Assembly: GCA_002425885.1 (NCBI GenBank)
Contig: DINC01000332.1
Location: 23,710-37,020, forward strand
Direction of reading: 5' to 3'
Length of the DNA stretch: 13,311 bases
Origin: Spirochaetia bacterium UBA5550
Lineage (GTDB): Bacteria; Spirochaetota; UBA4802; UBA5550
Below the pieces are notes generated by a model. That model made no database searches and had not been told where the DNA came from. It saw only the letters and a list, made by a program, of their open reading frames with translations. The position numbers and the translations under genes are program-made. Below, piece after piece: positions 6,373-13,311 of the stretch. The first letter of the stretch is position 1, and each line of letters begins with the position of its first letter.

Positions 6373-7652
6373 ATTGATCTATACCCCCTTATTCCATCCT
6401 TAACAAGCTGCCACAGTGAAACTTTGTTATCCTTCAGTACTCCCCAAATCCCTTTCTTAATGCTCACAGGTGTTTCTCCGGAGATGCTGTACATTTTATT
6501 GAACACCCCACCGGCTACCTTCGGATATGTTTCATAAAGCCTGTGTATCTCAAGGAGATCAAAGTAACCGTCAACCGCCTTCATTGATGGGAGGAGTTTG
6601 ATATTTTTCAGTTCCTCAAGGTATGCAGGGCCGGGATTACTGCCGCTTATAACTGCGCGTGCAGCAGCAACACCGCTTACTATAGCGAGATCAATTCCGC
6701 GTATTGTATAACCGATGTTTAAAACAAAACCCGCTGCTTCACCAATAACCATAAGTCCGTCACGGTAAAGTTGCTTCGGTATACCGCGGTATCCCTCTTC
6801 ACGGACAAGATGAGCTCCGTACTCCACAGTCTTCCCCCCTTCAATGAGCGGGTATATTGACGGGTGCATCTTCAGATCCTGGAATATATCGTGCACCTGC
6901 CTTCCGTGAGCAGCAGCCTCTGATGGGGTAAAAACGCATCCCAGTGAGATGCTTTCATTGTTAGTGTAGAGAAACCCCCCTCCGTGGATACCCTCTGTGC
7001 ATCCAAGCATCAGGAGACTTGCCCCTTCTCCCGGCTTCAGGTGAAACCTCTCTTCAATTGTCTTTGCGGGGAGCTCGATAATCTCCTTAACACCAACACC
7101 GATTGTTTTATCAGAAAGCTCAGGAACAAGACCCGCTTCACGGGCAATCATGGAATTCACACCGTCAGCAGCTATTACAAGGTCAGCGAACATCTCATCT
7201 CCGCCCGCTTTTACACCTGTTATGCGGCCGTTTTCCTCAATGAGTCCGTCAACCTTGATGCCGCATGCTATTACAGCACCCTGCTCTTCAGCTTTGGAGG
7301 CAAACCATTCGTCAAATACCGCTCGCAGTATTGTGAATGACTGAGGCATCTCCCCCTCTTTATTGAATAAGGGATTGGAGTAATCAATCGTGATAGACTG
7401 ATTACCATCCATCATCATTATCTGTTCATGAGTAACTTTCCTTTCAAGGGTCGCGTCTTTCCATAGTCCGGGCTCAACCAGGTCAAGGGCATAAGTATAA
7501 AACCTCCCCCCTGTAACATTCTTGCTCCCCGCAGTGACGCCCCGCTCGATAACAAGAACATTCTTCCCCTCTTTGGCGAGAGTATAGGCGCAGGCTGTCC
7601 CCGCAGGGCCGGCCCCGATTATTATCACATCAAATTTATCCTCTCCGCTCAT
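6369..7652 (-). CDS. fixC: FixC flavoprotein, electron transfer flavoprotein:quinone oxidoreductase-like
   Basis: A 427-residue FAD protein, the normal length for FixC. It is related to mitochondrial ETF-quinone oxidoreductase, but the iron-sulfur part is supplied separately by FixX. Motifs are the dinucleotide-binding GAGPAG (13-18) with Glu36 for the ribose, ADGVNS (162-167), and the second FAD motif DGLMVIGEAAGF (298-309) followed by NIGYTIRGIDLAI. It is expected at the inner face of the cytoplasmic membrane, moving electrons between FixAB, quinone and FixX. The start at 7652 is preceded by GGAGG inside the 13-base gap after fixB. An in-frame upstream ATG at 7691 would overlap fixB and has no ribosome binding site. 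The gene ends in a 4-base overlap with fixX. Confidence 0.94.
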   Translation of the reverse strand: MSGEDKFDVIIIGAGPAGTACAYTLAKEGKNVLVIERGVTAGSKNVTGGRFYTYALDLVEPGLWKDATLERKVTHEQIMMMDGNQSITIDYSNPLFNKEGEMPQSFTILRAVFDEWFASKAEEQGAVIACGIKVDGLIEENGRITGVKAGGDEMFADLVIAADGVNSMIAREAGLVPELSDKTIGVGVKEIIELPAKTIEERFHLKPGEGASLLMLGCTEGIHGGGFLYTNNESISLGCVFTPSEAAAHGRQVHDIFQDLKMHPSIYPLIEGGKTVEYGAHLVREEGYRGIPKQLYRDGLMVIGEAAGFVLNIGYTIRGIDLAIVSGVAAARAVISGSNPGPAYLEELKNIKLLPSMKAVDGYFDLLEIHRLYETYPKVAGGVFNKMYSISGETPVSIKKGIWGVLKDNKVSLWQLVKDGIRGYRSI

Positions 7653-7665
7653 GCTGTTTCCTCCA

Positions 7666-8583
7666 TTATATATTCTTAACAGCTTCAGCAAGGAGAGGCG
7701 CTATCTCATAAAGATCCCCCACAATCCCGTAATCAGAGACTCCGAAGATCGTTGCCTTTTCATTGTTGTTAATACCTACAATAATTTTTGAATCACGTAC
7801 ACCGAACGTATGCTGAATCTGTCCTGAAACACCGAGCGCTATATAAAGATCCGGTTTTACAATTGCACCTGAAATCCCGATGTAGGTTTCAGCCGGCATC
7901 CACCCCCTGTCTTCAGCAATACACCTTGTGCACCCGACTTCAGCACCCAGGGCTGCTGCAAGTTTTTCCGCAATTACGAGATCCTCTTTTTTATCAAAGC
8001 CCATCCCTACGCAGACAATTTTTCCGGCTTTTGAAAGGTCGGCACCCTCTTTAACAATTGGCGAAGACCCTGTAATTTTTATCCTGGAATCTGTATCAAC
8101 AGTCATTGAAACAACAACACTCTTCACAGAATCATTGTTCACAGCAGCATACCTGCCGGATGGAACTGTTATCACTGTAAGACCGTTCCCCTCTTCAACC
8201 TGTTCAGTGAGCCCGCCATACATATATCTCGCGGCACTGACTTTACCGTTGGAAAAATTCACACTGCCAGCTTCGCTTATAAGTCCCGCCTTCACTTTCG
8301 CGGCAACCTGAGCTGCGATATCACGCCCCCTCACTGTTGCACCTGCAAGGAACAGAGATGCATCCTGGTCTGTCAGTAATTTGGCGATAGCGCCGGAATA
8401 ACTCTCCGCTGCATGGTTCTGCCCTTTAAGGACAAAAATTGTATCCGGCCCGTATTTCGCCAGTTCCGATGCCTGCTGCTCACTCATTGTGACAGCGCAG
8501 ACCTCCTGTTCTGAAGTACGCGCGAGGGCAATGAGCTCTCCGCTTAATTCTGTATTATCTGAATAAACATAAACACCGGCCAT
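7666..8583 (-). CDS. fixB: FixB, electron transfer flavoprotein alpha subunit
   Basis: A 305-residue alpha subunit of the FixAB electron transfer flavoprotein, close to the 313 of E. coli FixB. The N-terminal half pairs with FixA. The C-terminal FAD-binding domain is unmistakable: GCTRCIAEDRGWMP (217-230), GVSGQIQH (251-258), and SDYGIVGD (283-290) close to the C-terminus. With FixA it receives electrons from NADH or from the acyl-CoA dehydrogenase flavin and hands them to FixC. Its ATG shares one base with the fixA stop (TGATG), with GAGGGGG 7 bases upstream, indicating translational coupling and 1:1 production. A GTG one codon earlier is possible but less likely. Confidence 0.95.
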   Translation of the reverse strand: MAGVYVYSDNTELSGELIALARTSEQEVCAVTMSEQQASELAKYGPDTIFVLKGQNHAAESYSGAIAKLLTDQDASLFLAGATVRGRDIAAQVAAKVKAGLISEAGSVNFSNGKVSAARYMYGGLTEQVEEGNGLTVITVPSGRYAAVNNDSVKSVVVSMTVDTDSRIKITGSSPIVKEGADLSKAGKIVCVGMGFDKKEDLVIAEKLAAALGAEVGCTRCIAEDRGWMPAETYIGISGAIVKPDLYIALGVSGQIQHTFGVRDSKIIVGINNNEKATIFGVSDYGIVGDLYEIAPLLAEAVKNI

Positions 8584-9362
8584 CACAGCACCCCCTCTTT
8601 CTTTAAAGCCGCCACAAGGGCAGTAACTCTTTCTTTTGCGTCTCCCTCATTAATCAGAATTTTCTTTCTCGACATGGAACATCCTTTAAATGAAACAACA
8701 TCGGTTTTTCTTGATGTGTCTCCATCTTCAAGATCCAGATCCTGAATTTTGAATTCCGTTACCGGCTTCTTCCCCCCCTCAAGTACTGCCTTCAGCCCGG
8801 GAATTGGTGCCGGATTAATCTCAGGGAGCACTGTAACAACAGCAGGAAGATCCGCTTCAACCTGTTCAAGAGAGTCTTCAAGCTTTCTCACTGCATAAAG
8901 TCTGTTGCCGTCGATCCTCATTTCTTTTACAAAAGAGATCACAGGGATATCCAGCAATGCTCCGATTCTCGGCCCCACCTGGTGAGCATATGTATCTGCA
9001 GCACCTTCTCCGCACACAATGAGACTGTAGCTGCCGATCTTTCTGATTGCAGCTGCCAGCATATTAGCGGTAACAAATCCATCGGCGTTTTCAGCTGATA
9101 CATCATTTACCCAGAATGCCTGTTTCGGGCCGCGTGAAAGAGCATCTTTCAGCGCTGTCTTAGTATCAGCCGATCCGAAAGTAAGAGCGACTGTTTCACT
9201 GCCGGCAGCTTCCGACGCAATCCGTGCTGCCTCAATGGCGTTTCTGTCGTAGTCGCTGATCTTTCCTTTTGACTTACTCAGATCAACGGCCAGTGTTGAG
9301 GAATCAATTCTGAGATCATCTTCAGCCTTGACCCATTTAAAGCATACAATTACATTTGACAT
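8583..9362 (-). CDS. fixA: FixA, electron transfer flavoprotein beta subunit
   Basis: A 259-residue beta subunit, close to the 256 of E. coli FixA. Recognisable blocks are the N-terminal MSNVIVCFKWVKAEDDLRI, KISDYDRNAIEAA (34-46), ALSRGPKQ (74-81), VCGEGAADTYAHQVGPRIG (116-134) and INPAPIPGLKA (182-192). The match to the E. coli cai-linked FixA (remembered sequence) is closer than to housekeeping EtfB. In bifurcating members this subunit takes part in NADH oxidation. The ATG at 9362 is chosen because GAGG lies 6 bases upstream and the protein then starts in the family's usual place. Upstream in-frame Met codons, up to 9392, would put the start inside a leader hairpin. It is the first gene of the operon, 110 bases below the predicted sigma-54 transcription start. 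Confidence 0.95.
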   Translation of the reverse strand: MSNVIVCFKWVKAEDDLRIDSSTLAVDLSKSKGKISDYDRNAIEAARIASEAAGSETVALTFGSADTKTALKDALSRGPKQAFWVNDVSAENADGFVTANMLAAAIRKIGSYSLIVCGEGAADTYAHQVGPRIGALLDIPVISFVKEMRIDGNRLYAVRKLEDSLEQVEADLPAVVTVLPEINPAPIPGLKAVLEGGKKPVTEFKIQDLDLEDGDTSRKTDVVSFKGCSMSRKKILINEGDAKERVTALVAALKKEGVL

Positions 9363-9377
9363 ATTTAACCTCATTGC

Positions 9378-9400
9378 AGCTTTCACTTTCACTGAAAGCT
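9378..9400 (-). promoter_or_regulatory. Leader hairpin just upstream of the fixA ribosome binding site
   Basis: A perfect 8-bp inverted repeat, AGCTTTCA (9378-9385) and TGAAAGCT (9393-9400), has a 7-base loop. It lies in the predicted 5' untranslated leader, ending 5 bases before the GAGG at 9369-9372. It could modulate ribosome access or protect the mRNA 5' region. No U-tract follows, so it is not a terminator. Confidence 0.5.
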
Positions 9401-9482
9401 ATGACTGCTTAGATTTTTTAGATTCACATCAACCGTACAAAAAAATTATACCGGACTGATTTTGCTTCCTGCTGAATTCAAA

Positions 9483-9499
9483 TGCATTTTCCGTGCCAA
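9483..9499 (-). promoter_or_regulatory. Sigma-54 (-24/-12) promoter for the fixA operon
   Basis: On the minus strand this reads TTGGCACGGAAAATGCA. Against the RpoN consensus YTGGCACGRNNNTTGCW only one base differs (ATGC for TTGC). The essential GG and GC pairs are correctly 12 bases apart. The predicted start of transcription is near 9472, leaving a 110-base leader before the fixA ATG. The divergent neighbouring gene encodes a sigma-54 activator, which is the protein such a promoter needs. Confidence 0.85.
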
Positions 9500-9602
9500 A
9501 AAATTTAATGAAGAAACGCCGGAGGAAATACTCCATATTGCGGTTTAAAGAATCTGAGAAGTAATTTCATCAGTAGAGGTTTATACTCAAGCCGCGAGAT
9601 AT

Positions 9603-9627
9603 TGCGCAGAATCTGAACAACATTCAG
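9603..9627. promoter_or_regulatory. Candidate activator binding site 1 (TGCGCAGAAT plus CTGAA dyad)
   Basis: TGCGCAGAAT (9603-9612) is followed directly by the dyad CTGAA-CAACA-TTCAG (9613-9627). It lies about 130-155 bases upstream of the predicted fixA transcription start, in the usual distance range for sigma-54 enhancer sites. The same decamer recurs at 9728-9737. Confidence 0.55.
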
Positions 9628-9727
9628 TATTACCGCTTTTTATAATGAGATAAAATAATTATAATTCCGCTGAATCAATTTCGGGGAGTGCACACTGCTT
9701 GCGTTTTGCTAAAACCTGATTAAACTA

Positions 9728-9768
9728 TGCGCAGAATAATAACAACGGTTGTGCTTCAGTTCTGCGCA
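9728..9768. promoter_or_regulatory. Candidate activator binding site 2 (long dyad of TGCGCAGAA half-sites)
   Basis: TGCGCAGAA (9728-9736) and its exact inverse TTCTGCGCA (9760-9768) flank a near-concentric inner palindrome, ACAAC-G-GTTGT (9742-9752). The whole dyad is centred close to 9748, about 275 bases upstream of the fixA start and about 215 upstream of the regulator's ATG. It is the best candidate operator or enhancer for the AcoR/DhaR-like activator. Confidence 0.6.
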
Positions 9769-9962
9769 CTGCTCAATTTCTGAACAATCTCATTCAATAA
9801 AAAACACTAATATAAAATTTTTCCGGCAGATTTTTTCACCCCTTTGCAGATCATTATTAAAATTTTTTAATTTTTTTTAAAAGACACGGCCATTTTAAAA
9901 AATGCTTGTCGGCAATTTCGTTTACTTTATCTTATTGTCCAGTAGACTTGGGGATTGATATT

Positions 9963-11933
9963 ATGCAGACTTATTACGATCAGATAAAGAAAGCCTGGGA
10001 ACATTTTATAAAGACCGGCAATATTGATAAAGATGTCATAAGGCCCGAACTCGCGGACTCCTGGGTTAAGGTCTTCCAGCGCAACCTCCTTGACTATACT
10101 CCCAAGCTGCTTACTGAAGAAGAAGTCATTTCCAAGCGCGCAAAAAACCGCAACCTGATTGAAAAATCAATTCCGGTAATGAGAGATATAAATGAAGTCC
10201 TTTCAGGAATTTCGGACTCTTATGTTGTCGCACTATTCGATGACGAGGGTGACGTCATTGAGTTAATGGAGAAAGGGAATGACACAATAAAACTCGGACA
10301 CCGCTGTCATGAGATGAACGGAACAATCAGCGCGCTGGGTATTGCAATCAGGACAGGACAGCTTGCAGAAACAATCGGTCTTGAAAACCTCCATGAACAT
10401 GCCCGGAACTGGCATGAAGTCGGGTCAGCTATTTTTAATTACAACAGAAGCATAGCCGGATTCTTTGCAGTAGTAAACCTCAAGGGCAGCCTCCCCGCAA
10501 TAAAATCGATGGTTTCACTTGGCACAAGGCTCATAGAAGCAGAACTCATGAAAGAGCAGTTCTCCGATTACAACACGCCGATTCTTCTGAATATTATTTC
10601 ACAGATTGCAGTCGGCATTGATGAATTCGGAAAAATAGTTACAGCCAATCAGAAATTCACAGACCAGGCCGGAGTAACACTCCGCGAAGCAATCGGCAGA
10701 GAGGCAACTGATTTTATTTCAGGGAACTCAAAGCTGGAAAGCCTTCTAATACCTTCAGGTGAAATTAACGAACTTAAGAATGTTATAATAAAAAATATCA
10801 GTTCACCCGAAGGTGAATCCGCCGCAGGATTATACACCGTTATCCGCAGAATAGTTATGGATGACAAGAACAGACCTGTGAGCCTTCTAATCTTTGAGGA
10901 TGATTCCGCATCTCAATTAAAAAAAAGCCCCATCCGCGACAGGCAGTTATTTTTCTCTGCAATTACATTTGACCAGATTGTCGGTGAAAGCGAGGAATTC
11001 ATCAAGGTTAAGAATGCGGCAATCCGTGTCGCGAAGTCTGCTTTTAATATTCTGATAGAAGGTGAAAGCGGAACAGGCAAAGAACTTATTGCCCAGGCAA
11101 TACACATGGAGAGCGGTGCGACAGGCCCGTTCATCGCAATAAACTGCGGTTCAATACCAAAGGACCTTTTACAGAGCGAACTGTTCGGCTATGAGGAGGG
11201 CTCTTTCACAGGCGCGCAGAAAGGGGGGAAACCGGGGAAGTTCGAACTTGCAGACGGCGGTACCCTGTTCCTTGATGAGATCGGAGAGATGCCGAAGGAG
11301 ATGCAGGTGAGCCTGCTCCGTTTCCTTCAGGACAAAATTATTGTACGAATCGGTGGTTCGAGATTCAAACGTGTTGATGTGCGCATAATAGCTGCAACAA
11401 ACAGGAATCTCGCAGAGGAAGTTACAATCGGAAACTTCAGGGAGGATCTCTACTATAGAATAAATGTAATCCAGCTTCTTCTCCCCCCTCTGAGGAACAG
11501 GAAAAGCGATATACCTCTTCTTGCGAAACATATGCTGAAAATTATCTGGAAGCAATTTGAGACAGAGAGGAAGACTATCTCACCGGAAGCAATTGATATG
11601 CTCACTGCCTACAGCTGGCCCGGCAATGTCCGTGAACTGAAGAACGTAATTGAGCGGGCATTTGTATTTTCTGAAAGTGAAATCATAACACCGGACTGCC
11701 TCCCATCCTACATACAGGAGATAAAAACTTCAGACAGTGACGGTATTCCTGAAAACATCGAAATCCCGGACACTGTAAAACTTTCGGGAAATCTTAAAAG
11801 TAATGAATTGGCAGTAATCACTGAATGTCTTAAGAAAAACAACTTTAATATATCAAAGGCGGCGCAGGAACTGGGGATTGCAAGAAACACCCTGTATAAA
11901 AAAATGGTGGACTTCGGAATCAGGAAACCGTGA
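9963..11933 (+). CDS. Sigma-54-dependent transcriptional activator, AcoR/DhaR-like
   Basis: A 656-residue bacterial enhancer-binding protein. The N-terminal 200 residues (RPELADSW at 27-34, then a GAF-like sensor ending near 195) resemble activators of acetoin or glycerol metabolism (AcoR, DhaR). A PAS-like segment follows (about 205-315). The AAA+ domain has Walker A GESGTGKE (367-374), the sigma-54 contact loop GSFTGA (413-418, a variant of GAFTGA), Walker [12 protein letters not shown] (434-444) and FREDLYYR (492-499); WPGNVREL (552-559) follows. The C-terminus is a Fis-type helix-turn-helix (about 615-650, ending in [13 protein letters not shown]). The GAF and PAS parts suggest direct sensing of a small molecule rather than phosphorylation, as no receiver domain is present. 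The ATG at 9963 has GGGG 9 bases upstream; a TTG extension to 9906 lacks a ribosome binding site. Its likely target is the divergent fixA promoter. Confidence 0.93.
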   Translation: MQTYYDQIKKAWEHFIKTGNIDKDVIRPELADSWVKVFQRNLLDYTPKLLTEEEVISKRAKNRNLIEKSIPVMRDINEVLSGISDSYVVALFDDEGDVIELMEKGNDTIKLGHRCHEMNGTISALGIAIRTGQLAETIGLENLHEHARNWHEVGSAIFNYNRSIAGFFAVVNLKGSLPAIKSMVSLGTRLIEAELMKEQFSDYNTPILLNIISQIAVGIDEFGKIVTANQKFTDQAGVTLREAIGREATDFISGNSKLESLLIPSGEINELKNVIIKNISSPEGESAAGLYTVIRRIVMDDKNRPVSLLIFEDDSASQLKKSPIRDRQLFFSAITFDQIVGESEEFIKVKNAAIRVAKSAFNILIEGESGTGKELIAQAIHMESGATGPFIAINCGSIPKDLLQSELFGYEEGSFTGAQKGGKPGKFELADGGTLFLDEIGEMPKEMQVSLLRFLQDKIIVRIGGSRFKRVDVRIIAATNRNLAEEVTIGNFREDLYYRINVIQLLLPPLRNRKSDIPLLAKHMLKIIWKQFETERKTISPEAIDMLTAYSWPGNVRELKNVIERAFVFSESEIITPDCLPSYIQEIKTSDSDGIPENIEIPDTVKLSGNLKSNELAVITECLKKNNFNISKAAQELGIARNTLYKKMVDFGIRKP

Positions 11934-13295
11934 TCACCTGCTGAAATGCTTACCTCCCGGTTCAAAATAAACCTTCCGGCCGTTAATACTCCCCTGAAAT
12001 AATCCGGGATAATTTAATGACCTCTTAATATCATCATATTTCGCTTCCTCAACCGTTACGCCGATCTTATTTATAATGCCGTATAATCCGTTCTTCTTAA
12101 CAATGGCATACCCCCTTTCAAACCGGCCAGCCTCTTCAAAGGTCATGCCTATTACCGGCTCACCCTGATGATTGACATACCCCATGAGCTTACCTCTACC
12201 GTAAGCCCCAAGTTTACCCGCAGGGAGAAGTCCCTCTCCATCTTCACCGGCAATATTATAATCCCTCCTGGGTTTAAAAAGTTCCCACCCTTTATCATCA
12301 AGCAGCGTCAGTCCGATGCTCCTCCCTCTGCTGCTCTTATTATTAATCTCTTTTAGCGCAGGGATATATCCCCTCCCTCCTGGACCTAACAGATAATATT
12401 CGGCAGGGGCTATTGTTTCTCCCCGCAGAGATATTATACCCCACTTACCGCCGGACAGCACAGTGAAATAATTCAGGTCCGCCTGAGCCTCATCCTCCAT
12501 TGTACTCTCCCCGCCGCCTACACCATCGTATTGAACAGCAGCTATAATTTTCCCCTGGCCGTTCATCACTCCCCATTTCCCTTTGCTCTTAATACAGGCT
12601 GACCCGTCACTTTTTATATTCCTGATATTTTCATAAATTGCCGGAGCAACTACAGCTCCATCCGGATTAAGGAATCCCCATCCGTCGCCCTTCCTGATCA
12701 TCATGAACCCCTTTGCTGCCGGATGGATAAGATCATACTCTTCTTTCACAACAGGTCGGCCGCTGCTGTTATAAAGGAAGTACTTTCCCGACGGGTCTGC
12801 GGCTATAAAAAGCCCCTTACCCGCAGGCTTTACCTCTCTATATTTTACCGGGAGTATAATCATGCCGTCCTTATCCATGAGACCACATTTATGGTCTTTT
12901 GAAATAACAGCCACACCTTTGTGATAAGAGTTTATCGTATAAGCTGCGGAAGAGATAATTTCTTTACCCGAAGCATCAATCACTATATACTTACCTTTTT
13001 CAGACATTACAGCATAACCGCAGTTAAACGAAGTGGAAAATATATAAAAAGGCTTAACCATTATTTTACCATCTTCATTAATAAAACCATCCCTGCCGTT
13101 TTTATAGACAGAAGCCATCCCGTCTATCATGTCTCCGCAGGTATCGTACTGCGGTTCTACAATTATTTTCAGGTTCCGGTCTGCGTATCCGCACTTATTA
13201 CCATCAATGTAAGGGACAAGAGAGGCATGGTCAGCATGCAGTTCAGAAAAAACAAATGACAAAATTATTATAAAAGTTGCTGTTATTTTTTTCAT
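11934..13295 (-). CDS. Secreted WG-repeat protein
   Basis: A 453-residue protein with a clear signal peptide (MKKITATFIIILSFVFSELHA, probable cleavage after residue 21). It is followed by about eleven degenerate repeats of 35-45 residues with the WG-repeat signature, a K-W/Y-G-hydrophobic core, then D/N-x-x-G-K, then a pair of hydrophobics and a Y-D/E turn. Clear copies begin near residues 33, 67, 100, 135, 169, 203, 238, 283 and 402. WG repeats probably form beta-rich surfaces and have no known enzymatic role. The mature protein is probably periplasmic or surface exposed. The ATG lies 6 bases after ACCGGGGG. It converges on the regulator gene with no gap and is probably not part of the CoA-thioester system. 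Confidence 0.85.
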   Translation of the reverse strand: MKKITATFIIILSFVFSELHADHASLVPYIDGNKCGYADRNLKIIVEPQYDTCGDMIDGMASVYKNGRDGFINEDGKIMVKPFYIFSTSFNCGYAVMSEKGKYIVIDASGKEIISSAAYTINSYHKGVAVISKDHKCGLMDKDGMIILPVKYREVKPAGKGLFIAADPSGKYFLYNSSGRPVVKEEYDLIHPAAKGFMMIRKGDGWGFLNPDGAVVAPAIYENIRNIKSDGSACIKSKGKWGVMNGQGKIIAAVQYDGVGGGESTMEDEAQADLNYFTVLSGGKWGIISLRGETIAPAEYYLLGPGGRGYIPALKEINNKSSRGRSIGLTLLDDKGWELFKPRRDYNIAGEDGEGLLPAGKLGAYGRGKLMGYVNHQGEPVIGMTFEEAGRFERGYAIVKKNGLYGIINKIGVTVEEAKYDDIKRSLNYPGLFQGSINGRKVYFEPGGKHFSR

Positions 13296-13311
13296 AAAAA
13301 CCCCCGGTAAT

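Larger units (their letters stand above)
9363..9962. other. 600-base divergent control region between fixA and the regulator gene
   Basis: No convincing gene lies here. The fixA-proximal third holds a leader hairpin (9378-9400) and a sigma-54 promoter (9483-9499). The middle holds repeated TGCGCAGAA half-sites (9603-9768). The regulator-proximal part (about 9790-9900) is very A+T rich, with long T and A runs, and may be bendable or hold the regulator's promoter. I could not pick out a good -35/-10 pair for the regulator. A weak GG/GC-spaced sequence at 9685-9698 matches sigma-54 only at the core bases and is not called. Confidence 0.8.

Noticed and set aside
9685..9698. A second sigma-54-like site on the plus strand
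   Set aside because: Only the GG and GC core bases match; the rest of the -24 element is absent.
9902..9958. An 18-codon ATG frame, possible leader peptide, just before the regulator
   Set aside because: No ribosome binding site and no attenuator-like hairpins or codon run; most likely chance.
9906..9962. A TTG-initiated 19-codon extension of the sigma-54 regulator
   Set aside because: There is no ribosome binding site before the TTG, the family does not have this extension, and the ATG at 9963 has a well-spaced GGGG.
1..13311. CRISPR arrays, tRNA or rRNA genes, transposases, integrase or attachment sites
   Set aside because: None seen: no regularly spaced repeats, no RNA gene landmarks and no transposase or recombinase-like reading frames.

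Overview
The window looks like part of a Gram-negative, probably anaerobic or facultative bacterium. It has an outer-membrane-type protein with a signal peptide, a FixABCX electron-transfer system that needs a quinone, and a sigma-54 activator with a matching promoter. Base composition is moderate, roughly mid-40s % GC by eye. I cannot place the organism more precisely from the sequence; Desulfobacterota, Deferribacterota or Spirochaetota would all fit.

Layout: positions 195-9362 are all on the minus strand. Read in the direction of transcription, the main run is fixA, fixB, fixC, fixX, an acyl-CoA dehydrogenase, two tandem paralogous short-chain dehydrogenases (SDRs) and a crotonase-family enoyl-CoA hydratase/isomerase. 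The joins are tight: fixA/fixB share one base, fixC/fixX overlap by 4 bases, and the other gaps are 12 to 84 bases. A strong intrinsic terminator (2144-2188) follows the crotonase gene and separates this run from a FabG-like SDR (1346-2101). A predicted outer-membrane transporter-like protein (195-1142) comes last, ending near a perfect 11-bp hairpin (43-72). The 600-base gap at 9363-9962 separates fixA from a divergent sigma-54-dependent regulator (9963-11933). The regulator's stop codon abuts that of a convergent, secreted WG-repeat protein (11934-13295), which is probably unrelated.

How it may work: the dehydrogenase oxidises or reduces an acyl-CoA, the crotonase moves or hydrates the double bond, and the SDRs interconvert hydroxyl and keto groups. 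FixABCX links these flavin electrons to NADH, quinone and ferredoxin. FixX carries eight cysteines in a two-cluster pattern, which favours the ferredoxin-reducing (bifurcating) type. The fixA upstream region has an almost perfect -24/-12 promoter, and further upstream there are repeated TGCGCAGAA half-sites suited to the AcoR/DhaR-like activator encoded next door. The window therefore reads as a self-contained, inducible CoA-thioester redox regulon. No CoA ligase, CoA transferase or thiolase is present, so the substrate cannot be named. Both the acyl-CoA dehydrogenase and the crotonase lack the standard catalytic glutamates of their families, which makes ordinary fatty-acid beta-oxidation less likely.
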